Notes: generated by a model not told the origin, from the sequence alone. DNA of 35,926 bases from Candidatus Peregrinibacteria bacterium GW2011_GWC2_39_14 (GCA_000993595.1 LBWJ01000011.1:1-35926), one strand, 5' to 3'. Numbered from the stretch's first letter, positions 1-10,666 are shown. A program made the numbers and translations.

Positions 1-1472
1 ACTTTCATTATATCTTGAAACGCTTTTAAACGCTTCACCATATTCATCTCCTGCAAATTTTCTTCTATTACTTTATCAATATTTGCATTTGAATATCTTC
101 CGGCATTATACATGCCAAATGATTTTTTTTCATCTTTTGAATGAACAATTGCATGTAAAAAATCAGAAGCGTCACCCATGTCTGACTTCCATCCCATGAG
201 ATACAGATCAACAGAATCGTCATTGAAAGATACCTCAAATTCCTCCGGAGCTTTAGATAAAATCGTTGTAGCAAAACCGGATTGATCAAGCATGCTTGCA
301 ATATCTTTCCCAATATCAACCATGCCAACGGGAACCGCAAGCTTAATTGGGATGCTTTCAAATTCAGAAATCTTGCTAACGGCTTTAGAGGCTTTCTCAA
401 GATCATATGCAGCGCCCAAAATGCTTTGACTAAAGCCAAAAACTCCACTACTAACAAACTGATTAACAACTTTTGTATAACCAACGGAAGAAAGCATGAA
501 TCTTTTTTTATCAATGCTCATCGCAGCCGCCGTTCTCATTTCTTTTTTAGAAAAAACGCTGGAATTCATATTAAACATAAGAAAAGTAACTTCCAAACTC
601 GGCATTGTTTTAATATCAACTTTCGACTTATTAAGGCTTTCAATGTATGAAGGCGGAACATTTGCCAACAAATCAACAGCACCACCCGAAATAGCCTTAA
701 CTCTCTGCTCCGGATCAGACATAATTATAAATTTCAAATTTTTAACATAAGGCTTTTCGCCCCAATAATTATCAAAGCGAGCAAACGTCATTTGCTCATG
801 CTTGCGCCATTCAACAAATCTATATGGCCCTGTTCCAACGGGCTTAACATTTTCACTGTCAGCCACATCTTTTGGCATTATCAAAACAAAAGAAAGCTTT
901 TGTAAAAATAAAGGATCCGGCACGTCTGTTGTAATTTTTAAAGTATCTTTATCAACAACTTCAATGTGCATTCCGGCAACAAGATTTTTCATTTGAGACT
1001 TGGAAAAACTTTGAGCTCGCATAAAGCTTGCATAAACATCGTTTACATCAAGAGCTTTTGAATTATGAAAACTCACATTTGGCCTTATCTTAAACGTCCA
1101 AGTCTTGTCATCAATCTGGCCATAACTCATTGCAAGCGCCCCTGAAACATTCAAGAATCTATCTCTTTTCACAAGCGGTTCATATATTTGGACAAGCCTA
1201 TTTCTGGTTTCAGGATCAAAAAAAGTTGGCTCAAGTTCTTCAATCGGTTGAGCAAAAGCAATTGTTAAATTTTCACGTTCAGCAATTTTAGGCGCAGAAT
1301 TGCTTGTATTATCAACGCCAACGCTCTCGGCTACAGGCTTTAAATAAGGCAAAAACTGGGCCTCAAGCTTTTTATACATCTCAGGAAAAAATAAATTCAA
1401 TGTAAGCCATATAAATAACCCTATTACAGCAACTATCAACAAAAATTTGACTATTTTGCCTAAAAAATTCAT
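1..1472 (-). CDS. Oligopeptide ABC transporter substrate-binding protein (SBP family 5), 3' end cut by window
   Basis: About 490 codons are visible on the minus strand; the C-terminus lies beyond position 1. The start (ATG at 1472) is followed by a hydrophobic segment (residues about 5-28, KIVKFLLIVAVIGLFIWLTL) that acts as a signal anchor. The mature part reads like DppA/OppA family 5 binding proteins: an early LIYEPLV-like stretch (RLVQIYEPLVKRD), the TWTFKIRPNVSFHNS segment, and VGTGPYRFVEWR, the family hallmark. The expected role is to bind extracellular peptides and pass them to an ABC permease, which is not in the window. No lipobox Cys is seen, so the protein is probably membrane-anchored. 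It lies 100 bp downstream of lepA on the same strand. The start is preceded by AAAAACCAAAA rather than a Shine-Dalgarno sequence. Confidence 0.88.
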   Translation of the reverse strand, partial: MNFLGKIVKFLLIVAVIGLFIWLTLNLFFPEMYKKLEAQFLPYLKPVAESVGVDNTSNSAPKIAERENLTIAFAQPIEELEPTFFDPETRNRLVQIYEPLVKRDRFLNVSGALAMSYGQIDDKTWTFKIRPNVSFHNSKALDVNDVYASFMRAQSFSKSQMKNLVAGMHIEVVDKDTLKITTDVPDPLFLQKLSFVLIMPKDVADSENVKPVGTGPYRFVEWRKHEQMTFARFDNYWGEKPYVKNLKFIIMSDPEQRVKAISGGAVDLLANVPPSYIESLNKSKVDIKTMPSLEVTFLMFNMNSSVFSKKEMRTAAAMSIDKKRFMLSSVGYTKVVNQFVSSGVFGFSQSILGAAYDLEKASKAVSKISEFESIPIKLAVPVGMVDIGKDIASMLDQSGFATTILSKAPEEFEVSFNDDSVDLYLMGWKSDMGDASDFLHAIVHSKDEKKSFGMYNAGRYSNANIDKVIEENLQEMNMVKRLKAFQDIMK

Positions 1473-1501
1473 TTTTGGTTTTTATTTTTCTTTTACTTCT
1501 T

Positions 1502-1507
1502 ATTATA
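1502..1507 (-). promoter_or_regulatory. Possible -10 box of the peptide-binding protein gene
   Basis: A perfect TATAAT sits 29 bp upstream of the start at 1472, in the gap after lepA. No convincing -35 box is found at 16-18 bp spacing; a TTGACT lies too close. It is a weak call. Confidence 0.4.
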
Positions 1508-1572
1508 ATAACATTTTTTCAGTCAAAATGCAACGCCCAATAGCGACGCACCATAAATCTGCCTCCCCTCCC

Positions 1573-3390
1573 TTATTTCTTCAAAATCGCCATGAATGCA
1601 TCCTGTGGCAAAGTCACTCTTCCAACCTGCTTCATGCGTTTTTTACCTTCTTTCTGTTTATTCAAAAGTTTATCTTTTCGAGTGCGATCACCACCATAAA
1701 GCTTTGCGGTAACATCTTTTTTATAAGCGGAAATCGTTTCACGAGCAACGACTTTACTGCCAATTGCAGCCTGAATCGCAATTTCAAACATTTCCTTTGG
1801 AATCACTTCTTTAAGTTTTTTCGCAAGCACACCGCCAATATAATGCGCCTCACTTTTATGAACAATCGCAGAAAGCGCATCAACTTTTTCACCGGCAATC
1901 AAAATATCAAGCTTCACCAAATCCTCTTCTCGAAATTCAATCATTTCATAGTTCATGGAAGCGTAACCGGAACTAATGCTTTTCAATTTATCGTAAAAAT
2001 CAATAATTATCGAAATAAGAGGAATTTCAAAAAGCAAAATAACGCGATTTTCATTGATGTATTGCATGCTTTGATAAATACCGCGACGCTTTTGCGTAAG
2101 CTCCATAAGTTCACCAATATATTCTTTTGGCGAAACAACCTCAAGCTTTGCCCATGGCTCTTTTACGCCATTTATAAAAGATCTGTCAGGCATTTGAGAC
2201 GGCGTGCTGATTGTGGCTTCATGCCCATCCGTATACATAAGAATATGTGAAACACCCGGCGCAGTTACAACAAGATTCAAATTATATTCGCGCTCAAGTC
2301 TTTCCTGAACAATATCAAGATGAAGAAGCCCCAAAAATCCACATCTAAAACCCTGTCCAAGGGCAGTTGATTGTTCGGGTTCAAAAGTTAAAGCCGCATC
2401 ATTCAAACGTAATTTCTGAAGTGCCTCGCGCAAAGCCGGATAATCATCTCCATCAACACAAAAAACACTGGCAAAAACATAAGGATTCACCTCTTTATAA
2501 CCGGGCAACGCCACGGCATCTTTTATATCAATATGCAAATTTCCCGGAGACCAGACAGTGTCACCAACTCGAGCCTGCGCAACTTCCTTCAAACCGGTAA
2601 CAATATATCCAACTTCACCGCTGGAAAGTTTATCAGCCGCAAAATAAGTCGGTTTAAAATATCCGACTTCAAGAACCTCAACTTTTTCTCTATTTGAAAC
2701 AAAATAAATCGTATCACCGCGTTTTACCTCGCCAGATTTAAGCCTAACATAAGCCACAACTCCGCGATACGAATCAAAAACAGAATCAAAAATCAAACCT
2801 TTAATTTCGTTATTTTCATTCAACGATGTTGGCGCCGGAACTCTTTTAATAACAGCCTCCAAAACCTTCTCAACATTCGTACCGTCTTTCGCAGAAACCG
2901 CAATAACATCTTCCGGTTTAATGCCAAAAGCATTTTCAAGTTCTTTCAAAACTTTTGGGACATCAGCAGCCGGCAAGTCAATTTTATTTATAACCGGAAT
3001 AATCGTTAAATCATGTTCAATCGCCATATAAGAGTTCGCAAGTGTTTGTGCCTGAATTCCCTGAGTCGCATCAATAAGCAAAATTGCACCTTCACAAGCC
3101 GCCAAACTGCGTGAAACCTCATACATAAAATCCACATGTCCGGGCGTATCAATCAAATTCAAAATATAATTCTCGCCTTCATATGTCCAATCCATGCGAA
3201 CAGGCGTCAATTTGATCGTAATTCCCCTTTCCTGCTCCAAATCCATAGAATCAAGCATTTGCCCATGCTTCATATTGCGCTTTTCAATAGTTCCCGTAAC
3301 TTCCAAAAACCTATCCGCCAAAGTCGATTTTCCGTGATCTATATGCGCAATAATACAAAAATTCCTGATATTTTTAAGATGATTTTCCAT
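1573..3390 (-). CDS. lepA: Elongation factor 4 (LepA), back-translocating ribosomal GTPase
   Basis: 605 aa, the normal length for LepA. The G domain shows AHIDHGKST (residues 15-23, P-loop), the RGITIK switch region (G2), DTPGHVDF (G3) and NKIDLP (G4). Domain II follows (SGEVKRGDTIYFVSN), and the EF4-specific C-terminal part contains YGGDRTRKDKLLNKQKEGKK. LepA binds ribosomes and affects elongation and 30S biogenesis, and is nearly universal in bacteria. The start at 3390 (MENHLKNIRNFCIIAHIDHG) matches family N-termini. No Shine-Dalgarno sequence precedes it. The gene is divergent from prgI across a 160-bp region holding both promoters. Confidence 0.98.
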   Translation of the reverse strand: MENHLKNIRNFCIIAHIDHGKSTLADRFLEVTGTIEKRNMKHGQMLDSMDLEQERGITIKLTPVRMDWTYEGENYILNLIDTPGHVDFMYEVSRSLAACEGAILLIDATQGIQAQTLANSYMAIEHDLTIIPVINKIDLPAADVPKVLKELENAFGIKPEDVIAVSAKDGTNVEKVLEAVIKRVPAPTSLNENNEIKGLIFDSVFDSYRGVVAYVRLKSGEVKRGDTIYFVSNREKVEVLEVGYFKPTYFAADKLSSGEVGYIVTGLKEVAQARVGDTVWSPGNLHIDIKDAVALPGYKEVNPYVFASVFCVDGDDYPALREALQKLRLNDAALTFEPEQSTALGQGFRCGFLGLLHLDIVQERLEREYNLNLVVTAPGVSHILMYTDGHEATISTPSQMPDRSFINGVKEPWAKLEVVSPKEYIGELMELTQKRRGIYQSMQYINENRVILLFEIPLISIIIDFYDKLKSISSGYASMNYEMIEFREEDLVKLDILIAGEKVDALSAIVHKSEAHYIGGVLAKKLKEVIPKEMFEIAIQAAIGSKVVARETISAYKKDVTAKLYGGDRTRKDKLLNKQKEGKKRMKQVGRVTLPQDAFMAILKK

Positions 3391-3429
3391 GCGGGTAAGA
3401 TTTTAACAGAAATTTGCATTCAGGTCGAG

Positions 3430-3458
3430 AGTATAATAAATTTCACCTGTGTCCCCAA
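3430..3458 (-). promoter_or_regulatory. lepA promoter
   Basis: On the minus strand TTGGGG (3458-3453), a 17-bp spacer and TATACT (3435-3430). The predicted start of transcription is about 35-40 nt upstream of the lepA ATG. Confidence 0.55.
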
Positions 3459-3499
3459 CTCACAAGCCAAAGCCGTCTCAAGGAAACGTCCCCATAGCC

Positions 3500-3528
3500 T
3501 TGCTATTTCCCCCAAAATTTGCTATAAT
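3500..3528 (+). promoter_or_regulatory. prgI promoter (extended -10)
   Basis: TTGCTA (3500-3505), a 17-bp spacer and a perfect TATAAT (3523-3528) preceded by TGC. The expected transcript starts near 3535, giving a 5' leader of only about 16 nt, all A-rich and without a Shine-Dalgarno sequence. Confidence 0.7.
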
Positions 3529-3550
3529 GATATGAAAAACAAAAATAAAT

Positions 3551-3994
3551 ATGTCTACATACAAAGTCCCGTCGGACGTACAACGTGAAGATACGATCGT
3601 AGGACCTCTTACAATGCGTCAACTGATTATATGCGGCGCAGGAGGCGCGATATCTTACGTTATTTATGTAACATTAGCCAAAAACTACTATGTTGAAGTT
3701 TGGCTTTTACCGGTCGCATTTTCGGTTATTTTGACAGTCACATTCGCGTTCGTAAAAATACACAATTTAAGCTTTTTCAGATACATACTTTATCTGATTG
3801 AATACATGGTTTTACCTAAAAAAAGAGCATTTATAAAAGGCTCGGGCGATGTATTTGCTTTCGAACCAATGGCAACACAAACGCAAAAAAAGGAAGTCAA
3901 AGAAATAAAAGATACAAAACCAAAGAAAAGCATTGACGAACTGGTTCACATTTTGGACCATCAGGGAATGATCAAAAAACCACAGCAAACATAA
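3551..3994 (+). CDS. PrgI family membrane protein (type IV secretion-like)
   Basis: 147 aa. The N-terminus STYKVPSDVQREDTIVGPLT is the hallmark of the PrgI family (PF12666), small membrane proteins encoded beside VirB4/TraC-type ATPases in Gram-positive conjugation systems and very often in Patescibacteria. Two membrane segments follow (about residues 25-45 and 52-72). The C-terminal half is a charged, Lys-rich cytoplasmic tail (KKEVKEIKDTKPKKS). It is read together with the TraC-N gene 22 bp downstream. The family role, a partner of the secretion ATPase in an inner-membrane complex, is known only in outline. Confidence 0.85.
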   Translation: MSTYKVPSDVQREDTIVGPLTMRQLIICGAGGAISYVIYVTLAKNYYVEVWLLPVAFSVILTVTFAFVKIHNLSFFRYILYLIEYMVLPKKRAFIKGSGDVFAFEPMATQTQKKEVKEIKDTKPKKSIDELVHILDHQGMIKKPQQT

Positions 3995-4016
3995 AAACAA
4001 AATTAACTAAAATATT

Positions 4017-4721
4017 ATGCCGGAATACGAAGACAGCGTGAAAAAAAGAAAACAAGGCCCTCAAATGAGCACGCAAATGTATATGCGCGTTTCCGAGATA
4101 CATGATGATACGGTTGTGCTTAAAAACGGCGGCCTTAGAACTATTTTAAAGTGCACAGCCTTAAACTTTAACCTTAAATCCGAACAAGAACAAAACGCTT
4201 TGATTTCCGGTTATCAGGCATTTTTAAACACTCTCGATTTCCCGGTTCAAATCGTCGTCAGATCAAAGAAAATGGACATTGACCAATATATCGAAAAATT
4301 AAAAAAACTCAGCGAAGGTCAACAAAATCCCCTTCTTAGACAGCAAACTTTTGAATATGCGGACTTTATCCAAAAACTTGTCGAATACGCAGACATTATG
4401 GCAAAAGAATTTTATGTCGTTGTGCCTTTTAACCCTTTTAGAGCGGAAAAAGCCAATTTCTTCGACAAATTCTTAGCCCGCCTCCGCCCGGCTGATTCAA
4501 CTGCGGAAATCAAAAAACGCCACTCAGAATTCGAACAATTAAAAAAAGACCTCACTCAACGCGTTAATGTCGTCAAATCAGGTCTCGAAAACTGCGGCGT
4601 CAAAAACGACCAGCTCTCCACCCAAGAACTCATCGAACTCTTTTATAACACCTACAATCCCCAGGCATCACGAAACCAAAAGGTTAAGGATGTGGGACAA
4701 TTGAATTTGGAGGTGAATTAA
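4017..4721 (+). CDS. TraC/VirB4 N-terminal-domain protein, no ATPase domain
   Basis: 234 aa. The region from about residue 18 (MSTQMYMRVSEIHDDTVVLKNGGLRTILKC) through the SGYQAFLNTLDFPVQIVVRSKK stretch resembles the N-terminal TraC-like domain of VirB4-type conjugation ATPases. The protein stops before any Walker motif, so the ATPase is encoded elsewhere or has been lost. Separate N-domain genes next to prgI are common in Patescibacteria. The last six codons and the stop fall in a 19-bp sequence repeated at 5192-5210. The next gene is convergent, 2 bp away. Confidence 0.75.
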   Translation: MPEYEDSVKKRKQGPQMSTQMYMRVSEIHDDTVVLKNGGLRTILKCTALNFNLKSEQEQNALISGYQAFLNTLDFPVQIVVRSKKMDIDQYIEKLKKLSEGQQNPLLRQQTFEYADFIQKLVEYADIMAKEFYVVVPFNPFRAEKANFFDKFLARLRPADSTAEIKKRHSEFEQLKKDLTQRVNVVKSGLENCGVKNDQLSTQELIELFYNTYNPQASRNQKVKDVGQLNLEVN

Positions 4722-4722
4722 A
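4704..4722. repeat. 19-bp direct repeat, copy 1
   Basis: The 19 bases aatttggaggtgaattaaa are identical to 5192-5210. This copy encodes the C-terminus and stop of the TraC-N gene. The two copies bracket the S1-domain gene. Confidence 0.85.
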
Positions 4723-4723
4723 A

Positions 4724-5095
4724 TTAACCCTCAAGAGCTCTAGCAGTTCTTTCACTAACGCCAACTGCAGCCACAGGAACGACAGCAGGAATTTTAGCAG
4801 ACAGTCTTATACGCCCATGAATAGGGTCATCATACAAAATACCAACCCTTATAGCATCACCGACACGCAATTCAGTTCTCCAATTTGTAGACAAAGAAGA
4901 GGGAAGCTCCGACATATGAAGAAGCCCTTCTGTTTTCACTCCTCGAATCCCCCTAAATTCAACAAAAACGCCAAACTCCGTAACTTGTGCAACACGGCCA
5001 TCATAGATTTCTGCATCTTCAGGCAAAACAGTCAACGGACGATTACCCTCCCAATCACCATCGCCACAATCATTAGGATCCACTCCATCAATCAT
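4724..5095 (-). CDS. Small S1-domain RNA-binding protein
   Basis: 123 aa with one S1 (OB-fold) domain at about residues 26-105: DAEIYDGRVAQVTEFGVFVEF, EGLLHMSELP and the end GRIRLSAK are the standard signature seen in PNPase and ribosomal protein S1. It has an acidic N-terminal tail and a short Ala/Val-rich C-terminal tail. The likely role is RNA binding (general stress protein 13 or polynucleotide phosphorylase-tail type), but the target cannot be told from sequence. The gene is isolated: it converges on the TraC-N gene and lies between two 19-bp direct repeats, which hints that it was inserted or that the traC end was duplicated. Confidence 0.8.
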   Translation of the reverse strand: MIDGVDPNDCGDGDWEGNRPLTVLPEDAEIYDGRVAQVTEFGVFVEFRGIRGVKTEGLLHMSELPSSLSTNWRTELRVGDAIRVGILYDDPIHGRIRLSAKIPAVVPVAAVGVSERTARALEG

Positions 5096-5157
5096 ATTTT
5101 ATAAATTAAATTTTAGGATTCGATTATAACATAAATTCGTTTTTCCTACATAACAAA

Positions 5158-5191
5158 TTTCGTGCTCACGCGCACGACAAAAAGCCAATAA
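5158..5191. repeat. 33-bp direct repeat, copy 1 (left edge of accessory island)
   Basis: It matches 7090-7122 with one inserted base over about 33 bp. It starts with a small inverted repeat (CGTGC ... GCACG) and ends ACAAAAAGCCAATA. The two copies bracket five minus-strand accessory genes. Confidence 0.8.
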
Positions 5192-5210
5192 AATTTGGAG
5201 GTGAATTAAA
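5192..5210. repeat. 19-bp direct repeat, copy 2
   Basis: An exact copy of 4704-4722, immediately next to the 33-bp repeat. It has no start codon at a suitable distance downstream, so it does not work as a ribosome-binding site here in spite of its GGAGG. Confidence 0.85.
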
Positions 5211-5225
5211 GCTCTAATGAAACTT

Positions 5226-5645
5226 TCACTCTAACAGTTTTTTACAATCAAATATCGTAAGAGCAGAAGGATCGTCAAATCCCTTCATACAGTCGTTAAC
5301 AGCATTCACCTCAGCATTATATCTCTTGACATCATTGCATACTGAACAAAACTCATGCCCTTTGGAGTAGAATTTTTTACCAGTTGTAGCGTCAAAATTC
5401 GAATATCCACCACATTCTATACAATTTATACCATCGTTATATCCAACAACTGTTAATTTGTTGATTTTACATTGCTCTTTGGTTATTTCTCTATCTTTAA
5501 CTTTCTTAGCACATTCGTTATAGCCTGATTTTTCCAACTTAAGTTCTTTCTCTTTTTGTAAATTTTCAACTTTATTTACATTTGAACATCCAGCTAATAC
5601 AAAAAGTAAAATGAATATTAATAATGGTAGTAATATTTTTTTCAT
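5226..5645 (-). CDS. Cys-rich lipoprotein, unknown function
   Basis: 139 aa from the ATG at 5645 (MKKILLPLLIFILLFVLAGCS). An upstream ATG at 5672 would overlap the previous gene and put a Lys/Asn stretch before the signal peptide, so the inner start is preferred. LAGC is a clear lipobox, so lipid attachment to the membrane is expected. The mature part has further Cys pairs (CIECGG, CSVCND) and single Cys residues, suggesting disulfides or a metal site. I do not recognise the family. It is the last gene of the minus-strand island, 10 bp after the DUF4160 gene. Confidence 0.7.
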   Translation of the reverse strand: MKKILLPLLIFILLFVLAGCSNVNKVENLQKEKELKLEKSGYNECAKKVKDREITKEQCKINKLTVVGYNDGINCIECGGYSNFDATTGKKFYSKGHEFCSVCNDVKRYNAEVNAVNDCMKGFDDPSALTIFDCKKLLE

Positions 5646-5655
5646 AATTTTTAAG

Positions 5656-5994
5656 TTATTTTTTAAAATCATTCCATTTAACTATCATTATAGTCCTCCT
5701 TTGCTCATAAAAATACTCAATTCTTTTCAAATCAGCCTTATTTTTAATATTGCCTTTTACATATAGCCCATTATCTAACCTAAAACTTACATCTATATCC
5801 CCATTTTTACTTTTTACATGAAAATGTGGAGGATTATGGTCTTGAGGATATATATAAAATTTAAGGGCATTTATTTTGCCAATTAGTTCTTTTACTTCAT
5901 ACACTCGTCCATCATCCAGAACTTTAAGCCGAGGGAATATATCCGTAAGCTGATTTGAAAACTCCAACCATTCAATTAATTTGACATCTTCCAT
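5656..5994 (-). CDS. DUF4160 domain protein
   Basis: 112 aa. The DHNPPHFHVKSKNGDIDVSF segment (about residues 54-73) is the DUF4160 signature, including the conserved PPHFHV. Members are small, often encoded beside DUF2442 or other toxin-antitoxin-like genes. No DUF2442 partner is visible; the neighbours are a HicBA-like pair and a Cys-cluster protein in the same orientation. Molecular function is not established for the family. Confidence 0.75.
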   Translation of the reverse strand: MEDVKLIEWLEFSNQLTDIFPRLKVLDDGRVYEVKELIGKINALKFYIYPQDHNPPHFHVKSKNGDIDVSFRLDNGLYVKGNIKNKADLKRIEYFYEQRRTIMIVKWNDFKK

Positions 5995-6048
5995 TATTCA
6001 AAATAATTTAACGAGCAACTCGTACTATACAACATATTATCATCCATT

Positions 6049-6405
6049 TCATAAATCAATTATCCAGCAACATCTACAGAAACCAATTTTATGGTCACAC
6101 TTCTTACGAGGAATTGGCATTTTCTCTAAAGCCTCTTCTATACTATAAGAATATCCTTCTTGGTTCTTACATGCTCCACAAGAATCAGGACAAGCTAAAA
6201 TTCTTAATTTATGATTAAGTGATTCACAAGCCTCTTTATTCTCATAAATTTCGTATTTTGCCGCCTCCTTCCTAAGTATAAATGAACTCTTTTTCTCTTT
6301 TTCAAGAAAAACAGCCTGTTCTAACGCAATCATTTTAGCCGAACACCAATCCCTCTTTTTTATTGCATCAAATCTTTCTTTTTCAAGATCAGCCCATGTT
6401 TTCAT
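6049..6405 (-). CDS. Small Cys-cluster protein, unknown function
   Basis: 118 aa. The N-terminal half is charged and helical (KTWADLEKERFDAIKKRDW). The C-terminal half holds a Cys/His cluster: CPDSCGACKNQ, then KCDHKIGFCRCCW, spaced as if to bind one or two zinc ions. No family is recognised. It lies 8 bp downstream of the HicA-like gene, so it is probably co-transcribed with the toxin-antitoxin pair. Confidence 0.6.
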   Translation of the reverse strand: MKTWADLEKERFDAIKKRDWCSAKMIALEQAVFLEKEKKSSFILRKEAAKYEIYENKEACESLNHKLRILACPDSCGACKNQEGYSYSIEEALEKMPIPRKKCDHKIGFCRCCWIIDL

Positions 6406-6413
6406 ATATAATT

Positions 6414-6683
6414 TTAGATATCATGTATTTCAAAATACTTCTTTATCTCTTTATTCTTCATCAAATATATTTCCTTTGGCAATCCACTTTTACTAACAAT
6501 CGCGCAAAATGTTCCGTAAGGCGGCACTTTATTTAAATTTTTGCTTATAATTGCTCTAAATTTTAACCCTTTATGTTCTCTACATAAAACAAAATGAGGA
6601 GCGCTTTTAAATTCATTCACATGATTAAATCCACATCTTAATAAAATCTCTATAATCCTTCTGTTTGTAGGATAATTAGCCAT
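6414..6683 (-). CDS. HicA-like mRNA interferase toxin (candidate)
   Basis: 89 aa from the ATG at 6683; a GTG nine bases upstream is an alternative start. The order RRIIEILLRCGFNHVNEFKSAPHFVLCRE, then KVPPYGTFCAIVSKSGLPKEIYL, follows the double-stranded-RNA-binding fold of HicA: an N-terminal helix ending in GF, a strand with the catalytic His position (SAPHF), a last helix after K-x-P-x-GT. HicA toxins cleave mRNA and are held by HicB. The start overlaps the stop of the upstream HicB-like gene by 8 bp (ATGGCTAA), typical of coupled toxin-antitoxin genes. The fold match is by eye only. Confidence 0.6.
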   Translation of the reverse strand: MANYPTNRRIIEILLRCGFNHVNEFKSAPHFVLCREHKGLKFRAIISKNLNKVPPYGTFCAIVSKSGLPKEIYLMKNKEIKKYFEIHDI

Positions 6684-7017
6684 TATTCGCACAACATAGA
6701 GTCTTTTTTATTTCCCAATATTCATGCTGCTTAAGCTGTTTAAAATCATTTTTTTTCACTTCTTTCTGTTTAAACGGTTTAAAATCAACACTTTTTAATT
6801 CTTTAACCAGATCAAACAGCCCTTGCATCTCTTCAGGTAAATTCGGAATATGAAGCTTATCTCTATTTTTATCGTTTGCATAAGACTTAATCTCATATAG
6901 CAACCTGTACACAACGATTTCATGATCTTCATCGTCTATGACAAGTCCAAGCTGAGGACAAATGCCATAAATGGATCCATTTTGCTTTAACGTTACTATT
7001 TCAAATGTTTTTTTCAT
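6676..7017 (-). CDS. HicB-like antitoxin (candidate)
   Basis: 113 aa. The YGICPQLGLVIDDEDHEIVVYRLLYEIKSY segment resembles the partial RNase H fold of HicB (W-x-A-x-CPELPGC, then the helix with EAL). The C-terminal half is Lys-rich with a twofold D-F-K-x-(F/L)-K-Q motif, and no clear ribbon-helix-helix or HTH domain is seen. It is the first gene of the island's minus-strand cluster and overlaps the HicA-like gene. Antitoxin first, toxin second is one of the two usual hic orders. Confidence 0.5.
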   Translation of the reverse strand: MKKTFEIVTLKQNGSIYGICPQLGLVIDDEDHEIVVYRLLYEIKSYANDKNRDKLHIPNLPEEMQGLFDLVKELKSVDFKPFKQKEVKKNDFKQLKQHEYWEIKKTLCCANNG

Positions 7018-7089
7018 ATTAATTGAGATTTGGCTTATTATATTATACCTCGAAATTCAAAAACGCAATAAATTTGTTAAAAATATAAC

Positions 7090-7122
7090 TTTCGTGCCAC
7101 GCGCACGACAAAAAGCCAATAA
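7090..7122. repeat. 33-bp direct repeat, copy 2 (right edge of accessory island)
   Basis: It matches 5158-5191 with a one-base deletion in the CGTGC-CACG part. It lies just upstream of the HicB-like gene. Confidence 0.8.
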
Positions 7123-7142
7123 TTTTTATCGGCTCTAAAAGC

Positions 7143-7275
7143 GTTTGCAAAAATGTTTAGGCAATGAGGTTTTAACCGAATTGCCGTTAGCGCAGCGAGC
7201 GATTTTTGCAGTTAGCCATGAGATTAATGGCGCTGCAAAAAATCACAAGCTTAAGCGTAAAACATTTTTACGAAC
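7143..7275. other. Structured palindromic element with three-way-junction fold
   Basis: Outer arms 7143-7158 and 7260-7275 pair at 15 of 16 positions, one as G-U. Inside are two hairpins: GGCAAT/ATTGCC (7160-7165 with 7180-7185, inner GGT/ACC) and a longer one of about 18 base pairs (7199-7219 with 7227-7246). An ORF that runs through it on the plus strand has no recognisable product. It lies in the gap between the island repeat and the 5S terminator. It could be a structured RNA or a palindromic mobile element; the strand cannot be decided. Confidence 0.6.
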
Positions 7276-7295
7276 TCGGTCCGGAGAAAAAAGTA

Positions 7296-7320
7296 TGAAA
7301 AAAGGACCCAATGGTCCTTG
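7296..7320 (-). terminator. Rho-independent terminator of the 23S-5S transcript
   Basis: On the minus strand AAGGACC, a short ATT loop region and GGTCCTT followed by a T-run, about 20 bp after the 5S 3' end. Confidence 0.8.
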
Positions 7321-7339
7321 TTTCATCTTTTTAAAAAGC

Positions 7340-7464
7340 ATTGTGCTGGCAACGTCCTACTTTCCCGCGAGCTCTGCTCAGAGTATCATCGGCGAAGAAT
7401 GGCTTAACTTCTGTGTTCGAAATGGGAACAGGTGTAGCCCACTCTCTAAAATTACCAGCACAAT
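7340..7464 (-). rRNA. rrf: 5S ribosomal RNA
   Basis: The ends form helix I (7338-7349 with 7455-7467, 12 complementary bases), and the interior carries 5S-typical sequence such as the complement of CGAACACAGAAGTTAAGCC. It follows the 23S gene by about 150 bp on the same strand and has no promoter of its own, so it is co-transcribed with 23S. Ends are approximate to a few bases. Confidence 0.93.
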
Positions 7465-7507
7465 GCCTTTTATAAGAATACAATATTTTAAATAACGTTT
7501 AAATGAA

Positions 7508-7534
7508 CATTTTTTTCATAGATCGCTAGTTAAA
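7508..7534 (-). other. 23S rRNA processing stem, 3' arm
   Basis: These 27 bases are complementary to 10606-10632 on the other side of 23S with only a few mismatches (shared TAGTTAAA and ATTTTTTT blocks). In the precursor RNA they form the long stem cut by RNase III. Confidence 0.8.
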
Positions 7535-7611
7535 CAGCGATATAAAGACCAAACCTGCGAAATAAACCGCAAGCTTAGTCTCTATATGCCGCCGCCTAAG
7601 CGAAAATAAAT

Positions 7612-10598
<2,987 letters not shown>

Positions 10599-10605
10599 TT
10601 TATTT

Positions 10606-10632
10606 TTTAACTAGCTATCAATAAAAAAAATG
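10606..10632 (-). other. 23S rRNA processing stem, 5' arm
   Basis: Pairs with 7508-7534 in the precursor. Its presence on both sides of 23S shows that 23S is processed as an independent precursor rather than from a joint 16S-23S transcript. Confidence 0.8.
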
Positions 10633-10666
10633 CCATTTATACATTAAATTAAAATTATCGTTGTTT

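Noticed and set aside
7145..7495. Plus-strand open frame of 116 codons
   Set aside because: It runs through the palindromic element, the terminator and the 5S gene; the base pattern is structural RNA, not coding.
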